Shown: positions 1-9,780 of the stretch, in pieces
Position numbering within the stretch: the first letter of the stretch is position 1
Layout: every line of letters begins with the position of its first letter
Origin: Phascolarctos cinereus
Taxonomy: Eukaryota; Chordata; Mammalia; Diprotodontia; Phascolarctidae
DNA length: 64,000 bases
Direction of reading: 5' to 3'
NCBI RefSeq assembly: GCF_002099425.1
Contig: NW_018343955.1
Span: forward strand, 13,750,001-13,814,000
The notes under the pieces: generated by a model
Database searches by the model: none
What the model saw: only the letters and a program-made list of their open reading frames with translations
Told to the model about the DNA's origin: nothing
Position numbers and translations under genes: made by a program

Positions 1-559
1 AAAAGTGTCAAATATTTTTAAGTGCACAGAAGATAACAGAAGGGGAAAAGAAGCAGAGCAGTGTTGAAAATACATTAATTTTAACATGAAGTTTTTAAAA
101 GTGCTATGTTGCTGATTTGTGGCATCTTTTTTATTTTGAAATGCTCCCATTTGTCCAAATCGTAATAAAATTTTTTAAAAATATAAAACATTAAAAATAA
201 GATGCCCCTCCAAAATATTTTTGCTACTATCCATTAGATTAATGACAATACTCATAACAAGCTACTTGTTAAATGCTGGATAACAGCTAGCAAACTGCTT
301 TACAGTTTTGGGACCCAAAATAATGGAAGAGGAACATCTATACGGGAAGTAACTCTTTGTGGGAACACAGCATTAACTGTCAATCTCCTGTGGCATTCTT
401 CAAGTCTAGAAGTTTAGGTTGAAAATTTCCAAAAAAGGAAAGAACAGGAACGGCACAGTGGATTACTGACACGAGGGAAATGGACAGAATAACAGAGGAC
501 CATTGTACTGCTCTCCTATAAATGTTGGTGCTGATTAGGAGAACAAGGGTTGAGATAAA

Positions 560-1240
560 GAGGGAAGGGAAGAAAAGGATACTACCAGTCAACCACTGAA
601 TTACACAATACAAATTACACATACACTACAAATACCATTCTGAATTCCTGACTGGACCTACTCACAGACCAGTTCAGGTCCTCAACACCTAAACCATTCC
701 AATAGGCTCCTAATTAGTCTCCCTCCATCCAGTTTTCCCTCCCGGCACCAATCTATTCTTCACAAAACTGCCAAGATAATCTCCTAAAGCATAGGTCTGA
801 CCAGGACACTTCCCTGTTAACTTCCAGTAAAGACTAGGATAAAACACAAATTCTTTAGTCAAGAACCTAAAGGCTTCCACAATCTGATCCTGGTCAACAT
901 TAACAACCTTATTTCCCATTACACACTTGTTTCAGTCAAATTGGACTTGCCATTTCTTCCCTCTGCGAACTCTCACAAGTTATCATTCGTTCCTGGAACG
1001 CACTCCCTCTGCATTTCCACCTCAGAATCCTTTATCATCCTTCAATGTTTGGTTCCCATCAGCTCCTTAAAGCCTTCCCCAACTGCTCAGAATGGTCTTT
1101 CCCTTCTCAGATTACCTTGCATTTTTACTTTTCTGTGTACATATTACCATTCCTCAGTGGAGTGTAATCTGATCCAGAGCCTTTCATTTTTGCCTAGCAT
1201 AGTACCCTGCCTTTAGTAGGTACTTTATAAAGGTTTGCTC
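560..1240 (+). repeat. L2-type LINE, 3' portion
   Basis: Old L2-like 3' sequence in NUP155 intron 1: a degraded ORF2 C-terminal part, then the usual 3' module (a 'cctggaacgcactccctctgc'-like stretch, then 'gcctagcatagtaccctgcc...agtaggtactttataaa'). Heavily diverged. The family assignment rests on the characteristic tail that ends many L2 copies (AGTAGGYRCTTAATAAATGY). Confidence 0.6.
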
Positions 1241-1359
1241 AATTCAATGACCAGATCTATGCACTAGAAAAATAATTCTGGCAGGAATATAATGGCTGGC
1301 TTGTAGAGTTTAAATGGAAGACTTTTAAAGACGCTATTATAGTATAGAACATTAGAACT

Positions 1360-1380
1360 GCACTAGCTCGCAGCTAGTGC
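1360..1380. other. Short perfect hairpin
   Basis: GCACTAGCT-CGC-AGCTAGTGC: a 9-bp perfect inverted repeat with a 3-nt loop. No T-run follows. Role unknown; it may be chance or a remnant of a transposon end. Confidence 0.5.
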
Positions 1381-1473
1381 GACCTTGATCAGCTCAAGAA
1401 TCTTCCCTCCAATACTTAAAATATTAGATCAGCAAACAAGCCTACTAGCTCTTTTCCCAAACACTCCATGACA

Positions 1474-1646
1474 GGGGCAATTAGGTGGCGCACTGGGTAG
1501 AGCTCTGGCCTTGGAGTCAGGAGGACCTGAGTTCAAATCCAACCTCAGACACTTGACACTTATTAGCTGTGTGATCCTGAGCATGTCACTTAACCCTGAT
1601 TGCCTAACCAAAAAGCAAAAAAACCCAAAAATAATAATAACAATTC
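1474..1646 (+). repeat. tRNA-derived CORE-SINE (marsupial SINE1/WSINE type), copy 1
   Basis: Full-length SINE with ATTAGGTGGCGCACTGGG head, GAGTTCAAATCC box B, TTAGCTGTGTGATCCTGAGC core and an A-rich tail. It is followed directly by a second copy in the same orientation. It lies in NUP155 intron 1. Confidence 0.9.
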
Positions 1647-1804
1647 TGGGGGCAGCTAGGTGGCAAAGTGGATACAGCACCGGCCCTGGAGTCAGAAGGA
1701 CCTGAGTTCAAATTCCGCCTCAGACACATAACACTTACTAGCTGTGTGACCCTGGGCAAGTCACTTAACCCCCACTGCCCAACCACAAGATATAGAAAAA
1801 AGAA
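1647..1804 (+). repeat. tRNA-derived CORE-SINE, copy 2 (tandem with copy 1)
   Basis: GGGGGCAGCTAGGTGGCAAAGTGG start, GAGTTCAAAT box B, CTAGCTGTGTGACCCTGGGC core, then an A-rich tail. It abuts the A-rich tail of the preceding copy. Similar sequence left of copy 1 (ccaaacactccatgac) and right of copy 2 (ccaaacacgacatgtc) suggests one pair of diverged duplications encloses both. Confidence 0.9.
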
Positions 1805-1869
1805 ATGCTTCTTTCTCCAAACACGACATGTCATCTTGGCATAAGCAATGGGGTAGAGCATGCTTTTCA

Positions 1870-2110
1870 TAATCTTTCTCTCCTTTCGAGGCTCAGGTAA
1901 GATGCTACTCCTCCGTGTCGCCTTCCTTGCTTGACTCCTTTAGCTGAAAACGTCCTCTCCCTGATCAAATTTCCTTACAGCACTGTCTTCATCACTTCCT
2001 ACTTTCAATTTACTCATCGTCTTATCCGTACACTCCAGAAGCAACCTCCATGAGGGTAGGCTTTGTCTGCCTGGCTTAATTAAGAGCTTAATAAATGATG
2101 AAATGAATTT
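1870..2110 (+). repeat. L2 3' end fragment
   Basis: A CT-rich stretch ending in gagggtaggctttgtctgcc and agcttaataaatgatgaaatga resembles the L2 3' terminal module. It lies in NUP155 intron 1, immediately downstream of exon 1. Confidence 0.45.
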
Positions 2111-2205
2111 ACACCCCGAGCGTGGGGTGTAGGAGCTGCAGGAGTTAAAGCAGGGAGAAGCTGGGACCGAGAGCCACGACAGAAAGGCGAGCAAACAGGT
2201 CTCAC

Positions 2206-2368
2206 TTGGGGCCGGCACCATGAGCAGCTCCGACAGGTCGGGATAGAGGCGGTCATCCCGCACTTGGCGGTCGATGAGCCGGCCCGCGCTCTCCAGAGCC
2301 TCCTGCAGGGCCGCGGCCGCCGAAGGCGTGACCGGCGCGGCCGCCGGGCACACGAGCGAGGACGGCAT
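2206..2368 (-). CDS. NUP155: NUP155, first coding exon
   Basis: NUP155 is a scaffold nucleoporin of the inner ring of the nuclear pore, partnering NUP93, NUP35, NUP188/205 and the pore membrane. This exon encodes residues 1-54, starting MPSSL and continuing through [16 protein letters not shown] and [11 protein letters not shown]. It closely matches human NUP155 from memory (MPSSL..., [27 protein letters not shown]); the marsupial copy has a few extra Ala/Pro residues after MPSSL. The start is the ATG at 2368, with A at -3 (gacgATG), and it equals the human start. An in-frame GTG 39 nt upstream is not a credible start. The exon ends at CCA-A followed by the donor gtgaga (intron from 2205 leftward), phase 1, which would complete the human-like Asn codon after SAP. 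The rest of the gene lies off the left edge. It is transcribed away from WDR70. Confidence 0.93.
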
Positions 2369-2740
2369 CGTCAGCGACCCGTCCTGCACCGGCGGGGCCG
2401 CCGTCACTGCCTCGGCGACAAAAATCCGCAGAAGATCTGAAAAGAAAGAGAGGAAAGAGAGGGACGAGCCCAGAAGAGGTGTGCAGCTAACAGGCGCTGG
2501 TCAAAAGCGCGCCGCGGCGCCCGGCAGTGACGCATTTCCGGTTCCGCAGTCCCGCCTCTTGGCCCTTCCGTTGACGGAAGAAAGACAAGAGGGGGAGGGG
2601 AAGAGTCGAAGGGGGCCGCGATTTTGGCGGGGAGGGCAGAGAGGTGAGAGGGGCGGGGCTGCAGCCTGTGTGAATTGGGAAGAGAAAGAAGGGGAGGAGG
2701 ACAAAGGAGAGAAGGGAGGAGGAAGAGGTTAGGGAAAGGA

Positions 2741-2775
2741 AGAGGAAGGGGAAGGGGAAGGGGAAGGGGAAGGGA
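2741..2775 (+). repeat. GGGGAA simple repeat (possible G-quadruplex)
   Basis: Six tandem AGGGGA-type units form runs of four Gs on the plus strand, inside a wider purine-only stretch upstream of NUP155. Closely spaced G4 runs could fold as a G-quadruplex. That is inference from sequence only. Confidence 0.6.
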
Positions 2776-2901
2776 GCGGGCCAGGGGTCTGGGCCCTGGA
2801 ATCTGGCGGTCGGGTGCCAGGTGAGGCGGGTTCCGGGCTACGCGAGGAGCGCGAGCCAAGGCTGGAACCGGGGCTGGGCTGCATCCCGGCACCTCCCGAG
2901 G

Positions 2902-2915
2902 CCGCTAGGGGGCGC
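2902..2915 (+). promoter_or_regulatory. CTCF-like motif upstream of NUP155
   Basis: CCGCTAGGGGGCGC is a near-perfect match to the CTCF core (CCNSTAGGGGGCGC). It lies about 540 bp upstream of the NUP155 start codon, at the outer edge of the CpG island. It is not part of a recognisable SINE. Motif match only; occupancy is unknown. Confidence 0.55.
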
Positions 2916-2964
2916 CATAGTGCCCAGGGCACAGGCCCAGAGGAGTTCTTAGATAGCCTGGGGG

Positions 2965-3300
2965 GCTTCCTCGCCGTGTGACCCTGGGCAAGTCACTTAT
3001 CCCGGGCTGGGGAACCTGCAGCCTCAAGGCCATCTAGGTCCTCAGGTGCGGCCAAGTTTTTCAGAAAAAATCCTTTTAAGGGGATTTGTTCTGTGAAGTT
3101 AGGGTTCTGTCAAACGGCCGCACTTGAGGATCTAGAGGGCCACATGTGGCCTCCAGGCTGCAGGTTCCCTAGGCCTGCACTTATCCTTTGCCTGCCTCAG
3201 TTTCCTCATCTGAAGAATGAAGATAATTAAATAGCACCTAATACTTAGGGTTGTTGTGAGGATAAAATGAGATGTTTTAAAGCACTTGCAAACTTTATAA
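2965..3300 (+). repeat. MIR-type SINE, split by a hAT MITE
   Basis: A MIR core (gccgtgtgaccctgggcaag) is followed, after an inserted element at 3002-3177, by ctttgcctgcctcagtttcc, gggttgttgtgaggat and aaatgagatg. The inserted element is flanked by the 8-bp duplication cacttatc. Confidence 0.8.
3002..3177. mobile_element. Palindromic hAT-like MITE with 8-bp TSD
   Basis: A non-autonomous DNA transposon: ends ccgggctggggaacctg and caggttccctaggcctg, with a nearly palindromic body built on gatttgttctgtgaag. It is flanked by perfect 8-bp direct repeats cacttatc (2994-3001 and 3178-3185), as expected for hAT transposases. No coding capacity. The same family recurs at 41291-41679 and 53658-53857. 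Confidence 0.85.
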
Positions 3301-3420
3301 TAAAATATATTTTATATGTATAAAATATTTTACATAAATATAAAAATATATATAAGCCTATAAATATTTCATATACATGCAAATCTGTAATTTAATAATT
3401 AATAATTATTATTCCAAGAG
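3301..3420. repeat. AT-rich low-complexity stretch
   Basis: Tataaaatat-type AT-rich sequence with no feature beyond low complexity. Confidence 0.6.
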
Positions 3421-3469
3421 ATAAGTGCTTCATTTCCAAATCAAATCCACCAGCATTGTGAGACTATGT

Positions 3470-4060
3470 AACAGGCACTGAGCAGCATCCTTAACCAAGG
3501 GCTTGCTTACTCTAAGCTAGGTAGACATTGTTGCATGGAGCTGAGGATACTATGACACAAAACTAGAAAGAGCAGACCTTGCCCTCAAGATGTTTGTCTA
3601 TGGGGAAACAATATGAATGCAGATCAATCAACAGCATTCCTAAACCTGTTGTGCTCTGGCTCTGTGTGATGAGTGGTTATACAAAGACAAAAAAGGAACA
3701 ATCCTTGACCTCATGAAGCTTAGGGTGTTAAGGGGGAGTTTTATTTTTTGAATAAGAAAACAGAATGTATTATACAAAACAGTATAAGTTGGAGAGTGTT
3801 GAAGAATCAAGATGGATTTTCCTGTAGGAGACACTTGACCTGAGCTTTGAGGGAAACTAGGGAGCCTGTAGGGAGTCCAAAGGAATGGTGATGGAAGATG
3901 GAATTGCATGTACAGAAAACAGCAAGTAGGCCAGTTGGACTGGACTATAGGGTGTCATGAAGGAGAATAATGTGAAATAAGCATAGAAAGGTAGGCTAAA
4001 GCCAGGTGATAAAGGGTTTGATATGTTAAATATGGTCACTGGTCCTTTTCCCTTCACTCT
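3470..4060 (-). repeat. L2, 3' UTR and ORF2 end
   Basis: Reverse-strand L2: the 3' module (aggcactgagcagcat, then 'ctcaagatg', then 'tttgagggaaactagggagcc') and the stretch aaaggtaggctaaagccaggtgataaagggttt, as in other L2 copies here. Old and interrupted. Confidence 0.6.
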
Positions 4061-4189
4061 GTTGTGTTTTGACCTACTTACTTTAATTAATTTTTAATTT
4101 TTACTTCAAAGATCCTTTATTGAATGTAATATTTATTGTATTATTGTAAAAGATACATTTAATATTTGTTTTTCTGCATTTCTGCATAA

Positions 4190-4530
4190 CCTAAAATGGT
4201 TAATTTTCATCAATGTGCCATTCAAAGCAGAAAATAAGTATACTCCTTTGTAGTCTCATTCAGTATTCTCCAGAGGTCAAGCATATCTAACTTTTCTAAA
4301 ATTCTATTCAATTCTTTAATTTTTTTCTCTTTTTTTGTCTTTATCCCAATCTGAGAAGAGTGAACTGAGGATCCCCACTATTATAGTTTTAGCATGTAGG
4401 ATAAGATAGTTTTTCCATCTTCTTAGAAATTATTTACTTTTTCCTTTAAGAATTTAGATACTATGCCATTTGGTGCCTATATGTTTAATATTGATATTAA
4501 TTCATCGTCTATGGTACCATTTACCAAAAT
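4190..4530 (-). repeat. L1 ORF2 endonuclease-region fragment
   Basis: Minus-strand sequence matches the L1 ORF2 endonuclease region as it appears in reverse (cagaggtcaagcatatctaactttt..., ccccactattatagtttt..., tttggtgcctatatgtttaa). No open frame remains. Old fragment. Confidence 0.55.
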
Positions 4531-4539
4531 GTAGTTTCC

Positions 4540-6880
4540 TGGGCTTGAACCCCTCAACAGCCAAGAAAGAAACTCAGGCCTTCTTTCTACTTTTTGACTA
4601 CCAGCACGAGTATATTCTACATTTAGAAATCATCATGAGGCTCCTCTACACTGACTCGCCAAGCTGCACAGACTGATTGGGGAATATAGACATATCATAT
4701 TAGAAGCAACCAAGCAGGTGATCCTACAAGCTGTTCTGCTTGGACCCATGTCATATACTGATGCCACTGAACACCAAGACTCAGCTAGTCTAATGGCACA
4801 GACTGGAGAGTGTGGCAGAAAGATTCCTTGGGTTCTGGGATTATGTGGCCAGTGATCAATTATATCTTCTTTGAGAAGCAATTATTGGCCTGCTCATGGG
4901 CCCTCACTGAGATAGAGAAACTAAGAGGGGACATTTCAGTTACAATGAGACTTAAGATTCTCCAATGAGTCTTGCCCAATAACAAATTGCATAAGCCTGG
5001 GAGGGCTCAAAAGGCATCAATTATCATGTGGAAATGGTACTTTCAAAGTCAAAGAAATCACAGACCTAGAAGGGTGAATAAGCTGCATGAATAGTGGCTG
5101 ACTAACCAACTGAAGGAGATGTGCTCAAAGCAATCTGTTGCCCATACCCCTAACCTACCTGGGGCCCTTATCAGTCCTGGAGGACATAGAGGCCTACTTT
5201 ACTGATAGAACCTCATGCATCAGAAATGATTAAGTCCAGTGCAATACCATAATATGGAGATGTCTGAAGGTGAGGTTCATATTGCTCATGCCAACAGTCC
5301 GTCCATTGGGCAGAGCTATGAGTAGTAATGAGTATTAGTATAAAGGGCAGGACTATAAGCTCCAGGGCCTCTGTTTAAGAAAGGAGCTTAGCACAGTCTT
5401 CTCCCCATTTCCCACCAGCTACACAACTTTTGGACTTCACCGTTATGTCCCTGTGCTGGGTACTTCCACTCTCTTTCATTTTTCTCACCCTTTTCCGCTT
5501 CCTTTTGTGTGGTCTTCCTCCATTTGATTGTAAACTCTGAAGGTTGGGATTCCTTTTTTTTTTAACTTGTATTTGTATGCCCAGTGTTTAGCATAGTGCC
5601 TAGCATCTAGTAGGCACTTAATAAATGCTTATTGACTGACTATTCACTGACTCTTTACCTTCAAACTGAACACTCAAAAGGAAATAGTTATCTATTACTG
5701 ATTCATGGACTGTGGCCCATGGCCTAGCTGTCTGTTAGATGGCAGCAACTGGAAGATCAAGTCCAATTCAGTATGGGGGAGTGGGGGGGAAGGGAACATC
5801 ATTAGAGGTTGAAGAGCTGACTGCTATGTCTGTCATTCATGTATCTGCCCACTGAAGGGGACTCTTCCCTGAGGAACTCAAATGGAATGATATAGCTCAT
5901 CAAAACTGCATGCAGCAAATTTCCTCAGTAACACAATGGATATGTGCCATGGAAATAAATATACTATGCAGGACTAGGCCCACCAGTGAAATCTCTACCT
6001 CACTCAGAAAGAAGCCAAGGAAAAGAAGGCTGGTTGCACTTTCTTCCTACTTCATTGCCACACAGAAAAGGAACCCCTAGGGAAGATTCCCCCAGGGAAT
6101 ATAGCTGTGTAGAACTTAGCAAGTGGACTACATAGGGCCCCTTCCATGACACTGGAGCCTACGGTATGTCTTGCAAGATATGAGTTGCGTACACCTGTCA
6201 TTGGAAAGCTATCATGGCCCTTGAAAAAGACCTTAGCTATCCTGATTATGTTTCAAATGACAATGAATTCTACTGTATCCTGGATTCAATAATGGGCCCC
6301 AAATCAGGATATTAGATGGGTTTTCTACTACCCATACCACCCTCAAGCAGTGGGTATTGTGGAATGGTAGAATGCACACTTGAAACAAGCCCTTTTCTCT
6401 GATGTTATAGACAACCCCTTTCTGGCTAGATGAGTCACCTGGGTCAGATTCTTTGAACACCTTCATTCTCCGACAAGAGTAAGTCTTTACTATCTCAGTT
6501 TTTGGTTGATCTGTTATCAGGAGTGAAGGGAAGGGGAACAGCAGGTTATGACTGGTGCATAACCAGTGGTTATTTTGTGGTGTATAACCCAGTGGCTATA
6601 CACCCAGATTGACTTTTTTTCCACCCAACCTACATCTAGCAGGAAGTTGGATGATCTCTGTAGGCCCCACCTGTCAGGGAAGAGCTGATACCAGTTTGGA
6701 TAATTTGATCCCTGCTGGCCATGGACCAATAGTCTGGCTAGTGGACCAACCATCTATTACATTTACCATCTCCAAGGCTCCACTTATTTTTCTTAGGACA
6801 ACAAATTTACATGTCATGCTTTTTTACAATCAGCAAGCAAAGTGCACAGTGGTATCTTGTATTTTCTGCATTTTTTGTCA
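4540..6880 (+). mobile_element. Class III endogenous retrovirus (ERV-L type) pol fossil
   Basis: Remnant of an ERV-L-like pol gene, plus strand. Recognisable parts in order are the C-terminal reverse transcriptase/connection region (LLACSWALTEIEKL near 4880, GRAQKASIIMWKWY near 5000), RNase H (TDSWTVAHGLAV near 5700) and the integrase core (VDYIGPL-like near 6125). An L2-type tail has inserted at about 5440-5640. No gag, env or flanking LTRs were recognised. It is clearly broken with many lesions and looks very old. Family placement is by remembered ERV-L pol similarity. Confidence 0.75.
5440..5645 (+). repeat. L2-type 3' tail inserted in the ERV-L remnant
   Basis: ttgattgtaaactctgaagg, cagtgtttagcatagtgcc and agtaggcacttaataaatgc, ending in a TGAC repeat, is the common L2 3' terminus. 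It interrupts the retroviral remnant between its RT-end and RNase H parts. The left edge is uncertain. Confidence 0.65.
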
Positions 6881-6884
6881 ATTA

Positions 6885-7120
6885 AATGATTAATCAAACA
6901 TTTATTAAGCTCCCATTAAGTGTACCTAACCTATTAATAATATTGTGCTAGGAGCTTAGAATAGAGAAGTATAATCAGTGAAACAAATTCCTTATTTATA
7001 AGGAGTTTACATTCTAGCCAAGTGAGACAAGTATATATACAGAATAAATATAAAGAAAATGAAACATCATTAAACATAAGATTTTGGGAAGGAGGATATT
7101 AGGTGTTTTAGAGATAAATT
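6885..7120 (-). repeat. L2 3' tail fragment
   Basis: aatcaaacatttattaagctcc, then a diverged gtgctaggagctta and ggagtttacattctagcc, reads as the reverse of the L2 3' end. A second L2 copy in the same orientation begins just to the right. Confidence 0.6.
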
Positions 7121-7269
7121 AGGTCAAGTCAGAAAGCATTTATTAAGTACCTACTGTAAGTGCCAGACATTTTGCTAAATGCTAAGGGTACAAAGAAAGG
7201 AAAAATAGTTCCTACTCTTAAAGAACTCAGAATACAATGAAGGAGATAACATATAATTATGAATAAATT

Positions 7270-7322
7270 TTATATATATATATATATACACACACACACA
7301 AATATATATATATATATATACC
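7270..7322. repeat. TA/CA microsatellite
   Basis: (TA)n-(CA)n-(TA)n dinucleotide run inside the L2 3' UTR. Confidence 0.9.
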
Positions 7323-7580
7323 ATATGTGATAAATTGAAGATACTCTTAGAAGAGAGGTGCCAAGATTAAGGAGGACCAGGAAAGACTTCTTGCAGGGTG
7401 TAAGAATTTAACTGGTACTTGAAGGAAGACAGAAAAGCTAGCAGGCAAAGATGAAGAGGGAGAGAGTTCCAAGCATCGAGGATAGCCAGTGAAAATATAT
7501 GGAGCTGGTAGATGGAATATCCCATTGGAAAAATAGCAATGGAGCAAGTTTTATGGGATCTCAGAGTAAATGAAGGGGAG

Positions 7581-8242
7581 TGTCACAGGTGAAATTAAAT
7601 AAAAGGATAAACTGGGGCAATTCTCCAAGCAACATAACATTTATTAGCAGGGTCAATAAATGGGTTGATGGTTTGCTTCCATTTATGCCAAAGACCCCAA
7701 GCAAAAGAACAGTTTCCCTTTTATAGGTTTTGAGGAGTACAGAACAAAGAAAAGAACAAGGTAGGTGACATCATAGAGTTGAGGGCAACATGATTGGTTA
7801 CAGAGTTGAGGCGTAGGGAACAGCATGATTAGTTGGAAGTTTGGTAATAGGGTCTAGCAACAACTCCTTTCTCTCCTGAGAATAAGAAGTGCTCATTGTT
7901 TGAGTCCAGGTGCAAGATAGTGGGCCAGACTTTTGGAAAGTAAACCAGGCATCCTTGAAGGATAGCTTGGTGATGTAAAGATTTTAGACCCAACTCTCTT
8001 GCATTCACAAATGTTCACCCAAAGTCAGCTAAATTCTTTGAGGCAAGAATAAATCAGTGATTAGCAGGAGAGCTGGATTTTTTAACTTAACCCATTACAG
8101 ACCAGCTGAATTCTGAACCAACCTCAGAGACAAAGACCCACAACTTAAGCAACTACAGGATAAAAGCAGATAAAGGACAAAATCAATTAGTTGTAAATAG
8201 GATCAATAAATAAATGATACAGGATCAATCTTAATCTTCTCA
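7581..8242 (-). mobile_element. Solo LTR, ERV1-like (4-bp TSD)
   Basis: A 662-bp element with TG...CA ends, flanked by GGAG on both sides (7577-7580 and 8243-8246), inserted in an L2. In minus orientation it has a TATA-like CCTATAAAAGGG (about 7730) and an AATAAA near 7650, spaced as U3-R-U5 of an LTR. A 4-bp duplication is usual for class I (gamma-like) elements. No internal retroviral sequence adjoins, so this is a solo LTR left by recombination. Age is intermediate: younger than the L2 it sits in. Confidence 0.75.
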
Positions 8243-9084
8243 GGAGTAATGTGAGAGAAGCAAGGAAAGGGCCATGCTATAAAGGGCTTTAAAATCCAAA
8301 TGGAAGATTTTATATTTGATCTTATAGGCGATAGGGAACCACTGACCATATGGTCAGATTTGCTTTTTAGGAAGATCTTTGACAGCTGAATGGAGGATGG
8401 ATTGGGGTGGGGAAAGACTTGAAGTTTGAAAGATGAACCAGAAAGCTATTGCAGTAATCTAGTTGTGAGGTGATAAGGGTCTGTAGCAGAGAGAGACAGG
8501 AGCATATACTAGAGTTATTATGAAGGTGGAATTGACAGGACTTCCAAACAGATTGGGAGTGAGGATGGTGTAACCCTTGATAACAATAAGGAATTTGGGA
8601 AGAAGGAAAGTTTTGAGGGAAAGATAATGAGTTCAGTATTGAACAGGTTGAGTTTAAGATGTTATGAGACAACCAGTTTGAGATGTCCTGTAGATAGCTG
8701 GAGGTCAAGAGAGGGGTTATGGCTGGACAAAATAGGTATCAGAATCATCTCCAAAGAGACTGAGATTTAAATCCCTGGAAGCTGATGAGATCACCAAAAG
8801 AAATAGTATAGAAGAAGAAGAGGACCTAGGACAGAGCCTTAGGGGACATCCACAATTAATGGACATTACCTGGATGACGATATAGCAAAGGAGACTGAAA
8901 AGTCAGACAGATAGGACAAAAATGGGATGAGAGAGTGTCATGAAAACCTAAAGAGAAAAGAATATCAAGGAAAAGAGTGTGACTCATAGGTTAAAGGCTG
9001 CAGAAAACTCAAGAAGAATGAAGATCAAGAAAAACATATTAGATTTGGAAATTGAAATTATTTTAAAACTTGAAGTTTCAGTTG

Positions 9085-9148
9085 TGTGATGAATTTGGAA
9101 ACCAGACTGCAGAGAGTGTGATGAATTTGGAAACCAGACTTCAGAGAG
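9085..9148. repeat. 32-bp tandem duplication
   Basis: Two adjacent 32-bp units beginning tgtgatgaatttggaaacc, differing at one base (gactGcag versus gactTcag). It lies within the L2. Confidence 0.9.
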
Positions 9149-9780
9149 TCAAGAATAGAGGAGAGAAAGTGGTAGTAGTGATTACAGATGGCCTTTAAAA
9201 AGGGATGAAATGTGGTATAACAACAGGTTTGGACAGATCAAGCGAGAGTTTTTTGAAGATGGGGGAGACATGGGCAGCAGGGAAGCAACAAGTAGACAAG
9301 GAGAGCATGAAGATCAGTGACAGCGTGGGGATGATGTATAGGGGGCAATCTCCTGGGGAAGACTGGATAGAATGGAATCATATGCATCTAGAGGTCAATA
9401 ATAGTCAAATATTTATTAAGCACCTACTATATGCCAGGCACTCTGCTAAGGCACTCAAGAGTCAGCTTTGGCAAGGAAAAAGGCTACCTCTTCATGTGAG
9501 ATAAGTGAAGGATGAGATAGAGGAGGAAGACATCTGAGTGATGTGAGATGAAATGGAGAAGATAAGAGGGAGCGCTTGGCAAATGGCTAATATTTTTTAG
9601 TGAAACGTAAGATTCTCACAGGGGTGGGGATGGTGAGGATGGAGGAAGAGCTGTGGAAGGTTTAAAGAAGACTGAAAAGGTAAGGAAAAGGTGCTGTGAT
9701 GAACGGAATAATGAATCAATTAGAGAAGTGTAAAAGGACTGCCTTGTAGCAGTGAGTGCTCAGTTGAGATTATATTACAC

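Larger units (their letters stand above)
2140..2935. promoter_or_regulatory. CpG-island promoter of NUP155
   Basis: A GC- and CpG-rich block in otherwise AT-rich DNA covers NUP155 exon 1 and its upstream side. Motifs visible by eye are an ETS-type site (CATTTCCGGTTCCG near 2530, CCGGAA on the minus strand), a GC-rich core (gcgcgccgcggcgcc near 2508), an E2F-like ATTTTGGCGGGG near 2620, and a long G/A-rich run at about 2578-2785. There is no TATA box. This is a typical housekeeping promoter; the exact transcription start is not visible. Confidence 0.75.
7130..9780 (-). repeat. Long L2 copy (3' UTR through ORF2), interrupted
   Basis: One reverse-strand L2, read right to left as ORF2 then 3' UTR. 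The 3' end is at 7130 (agcatttattaagtacctac). ORF2 C-terminal coding lies at about 8300-8710, with SQLDYCNSFL matching the L2 motif LDYCNSLL. Further upstream coding extends to about 9560. It is interrupted by a TA/CA microsatellite (7270-7322), a solo LTR (7581-8242) and a short L2/MIR-type tail (9395-9462). The two L2 sides of the LTR share the 4-bp duplication, so the LTR landed in an existing L2. No frame is intact. Confidence 0.75.

Noticed and set aside
1474-1560. tRNA gene suggested by A/B box-like sequence
   Set aside because: The boxes belong to tRNA-derived SINEs. No cloverleaf with an intact anticodon arm could be drawn.
2366-2407. Upstream in-frame GTG as NUP155 start
   Set aside because: Eukaryotic initiation at GTG is unlikely, and the ATG at 2368 matches the human N-terminus MPSSL with A at -3.
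2274-2892. Open frames opposite and upstream of NUP155 exon 1
   Set aside because: Low-complexity, GC- or GA-driven frames with Pro/Ser- or Arg/Glu-rich translations and no similarity to known proteins; they overlap the real exon and promoter.
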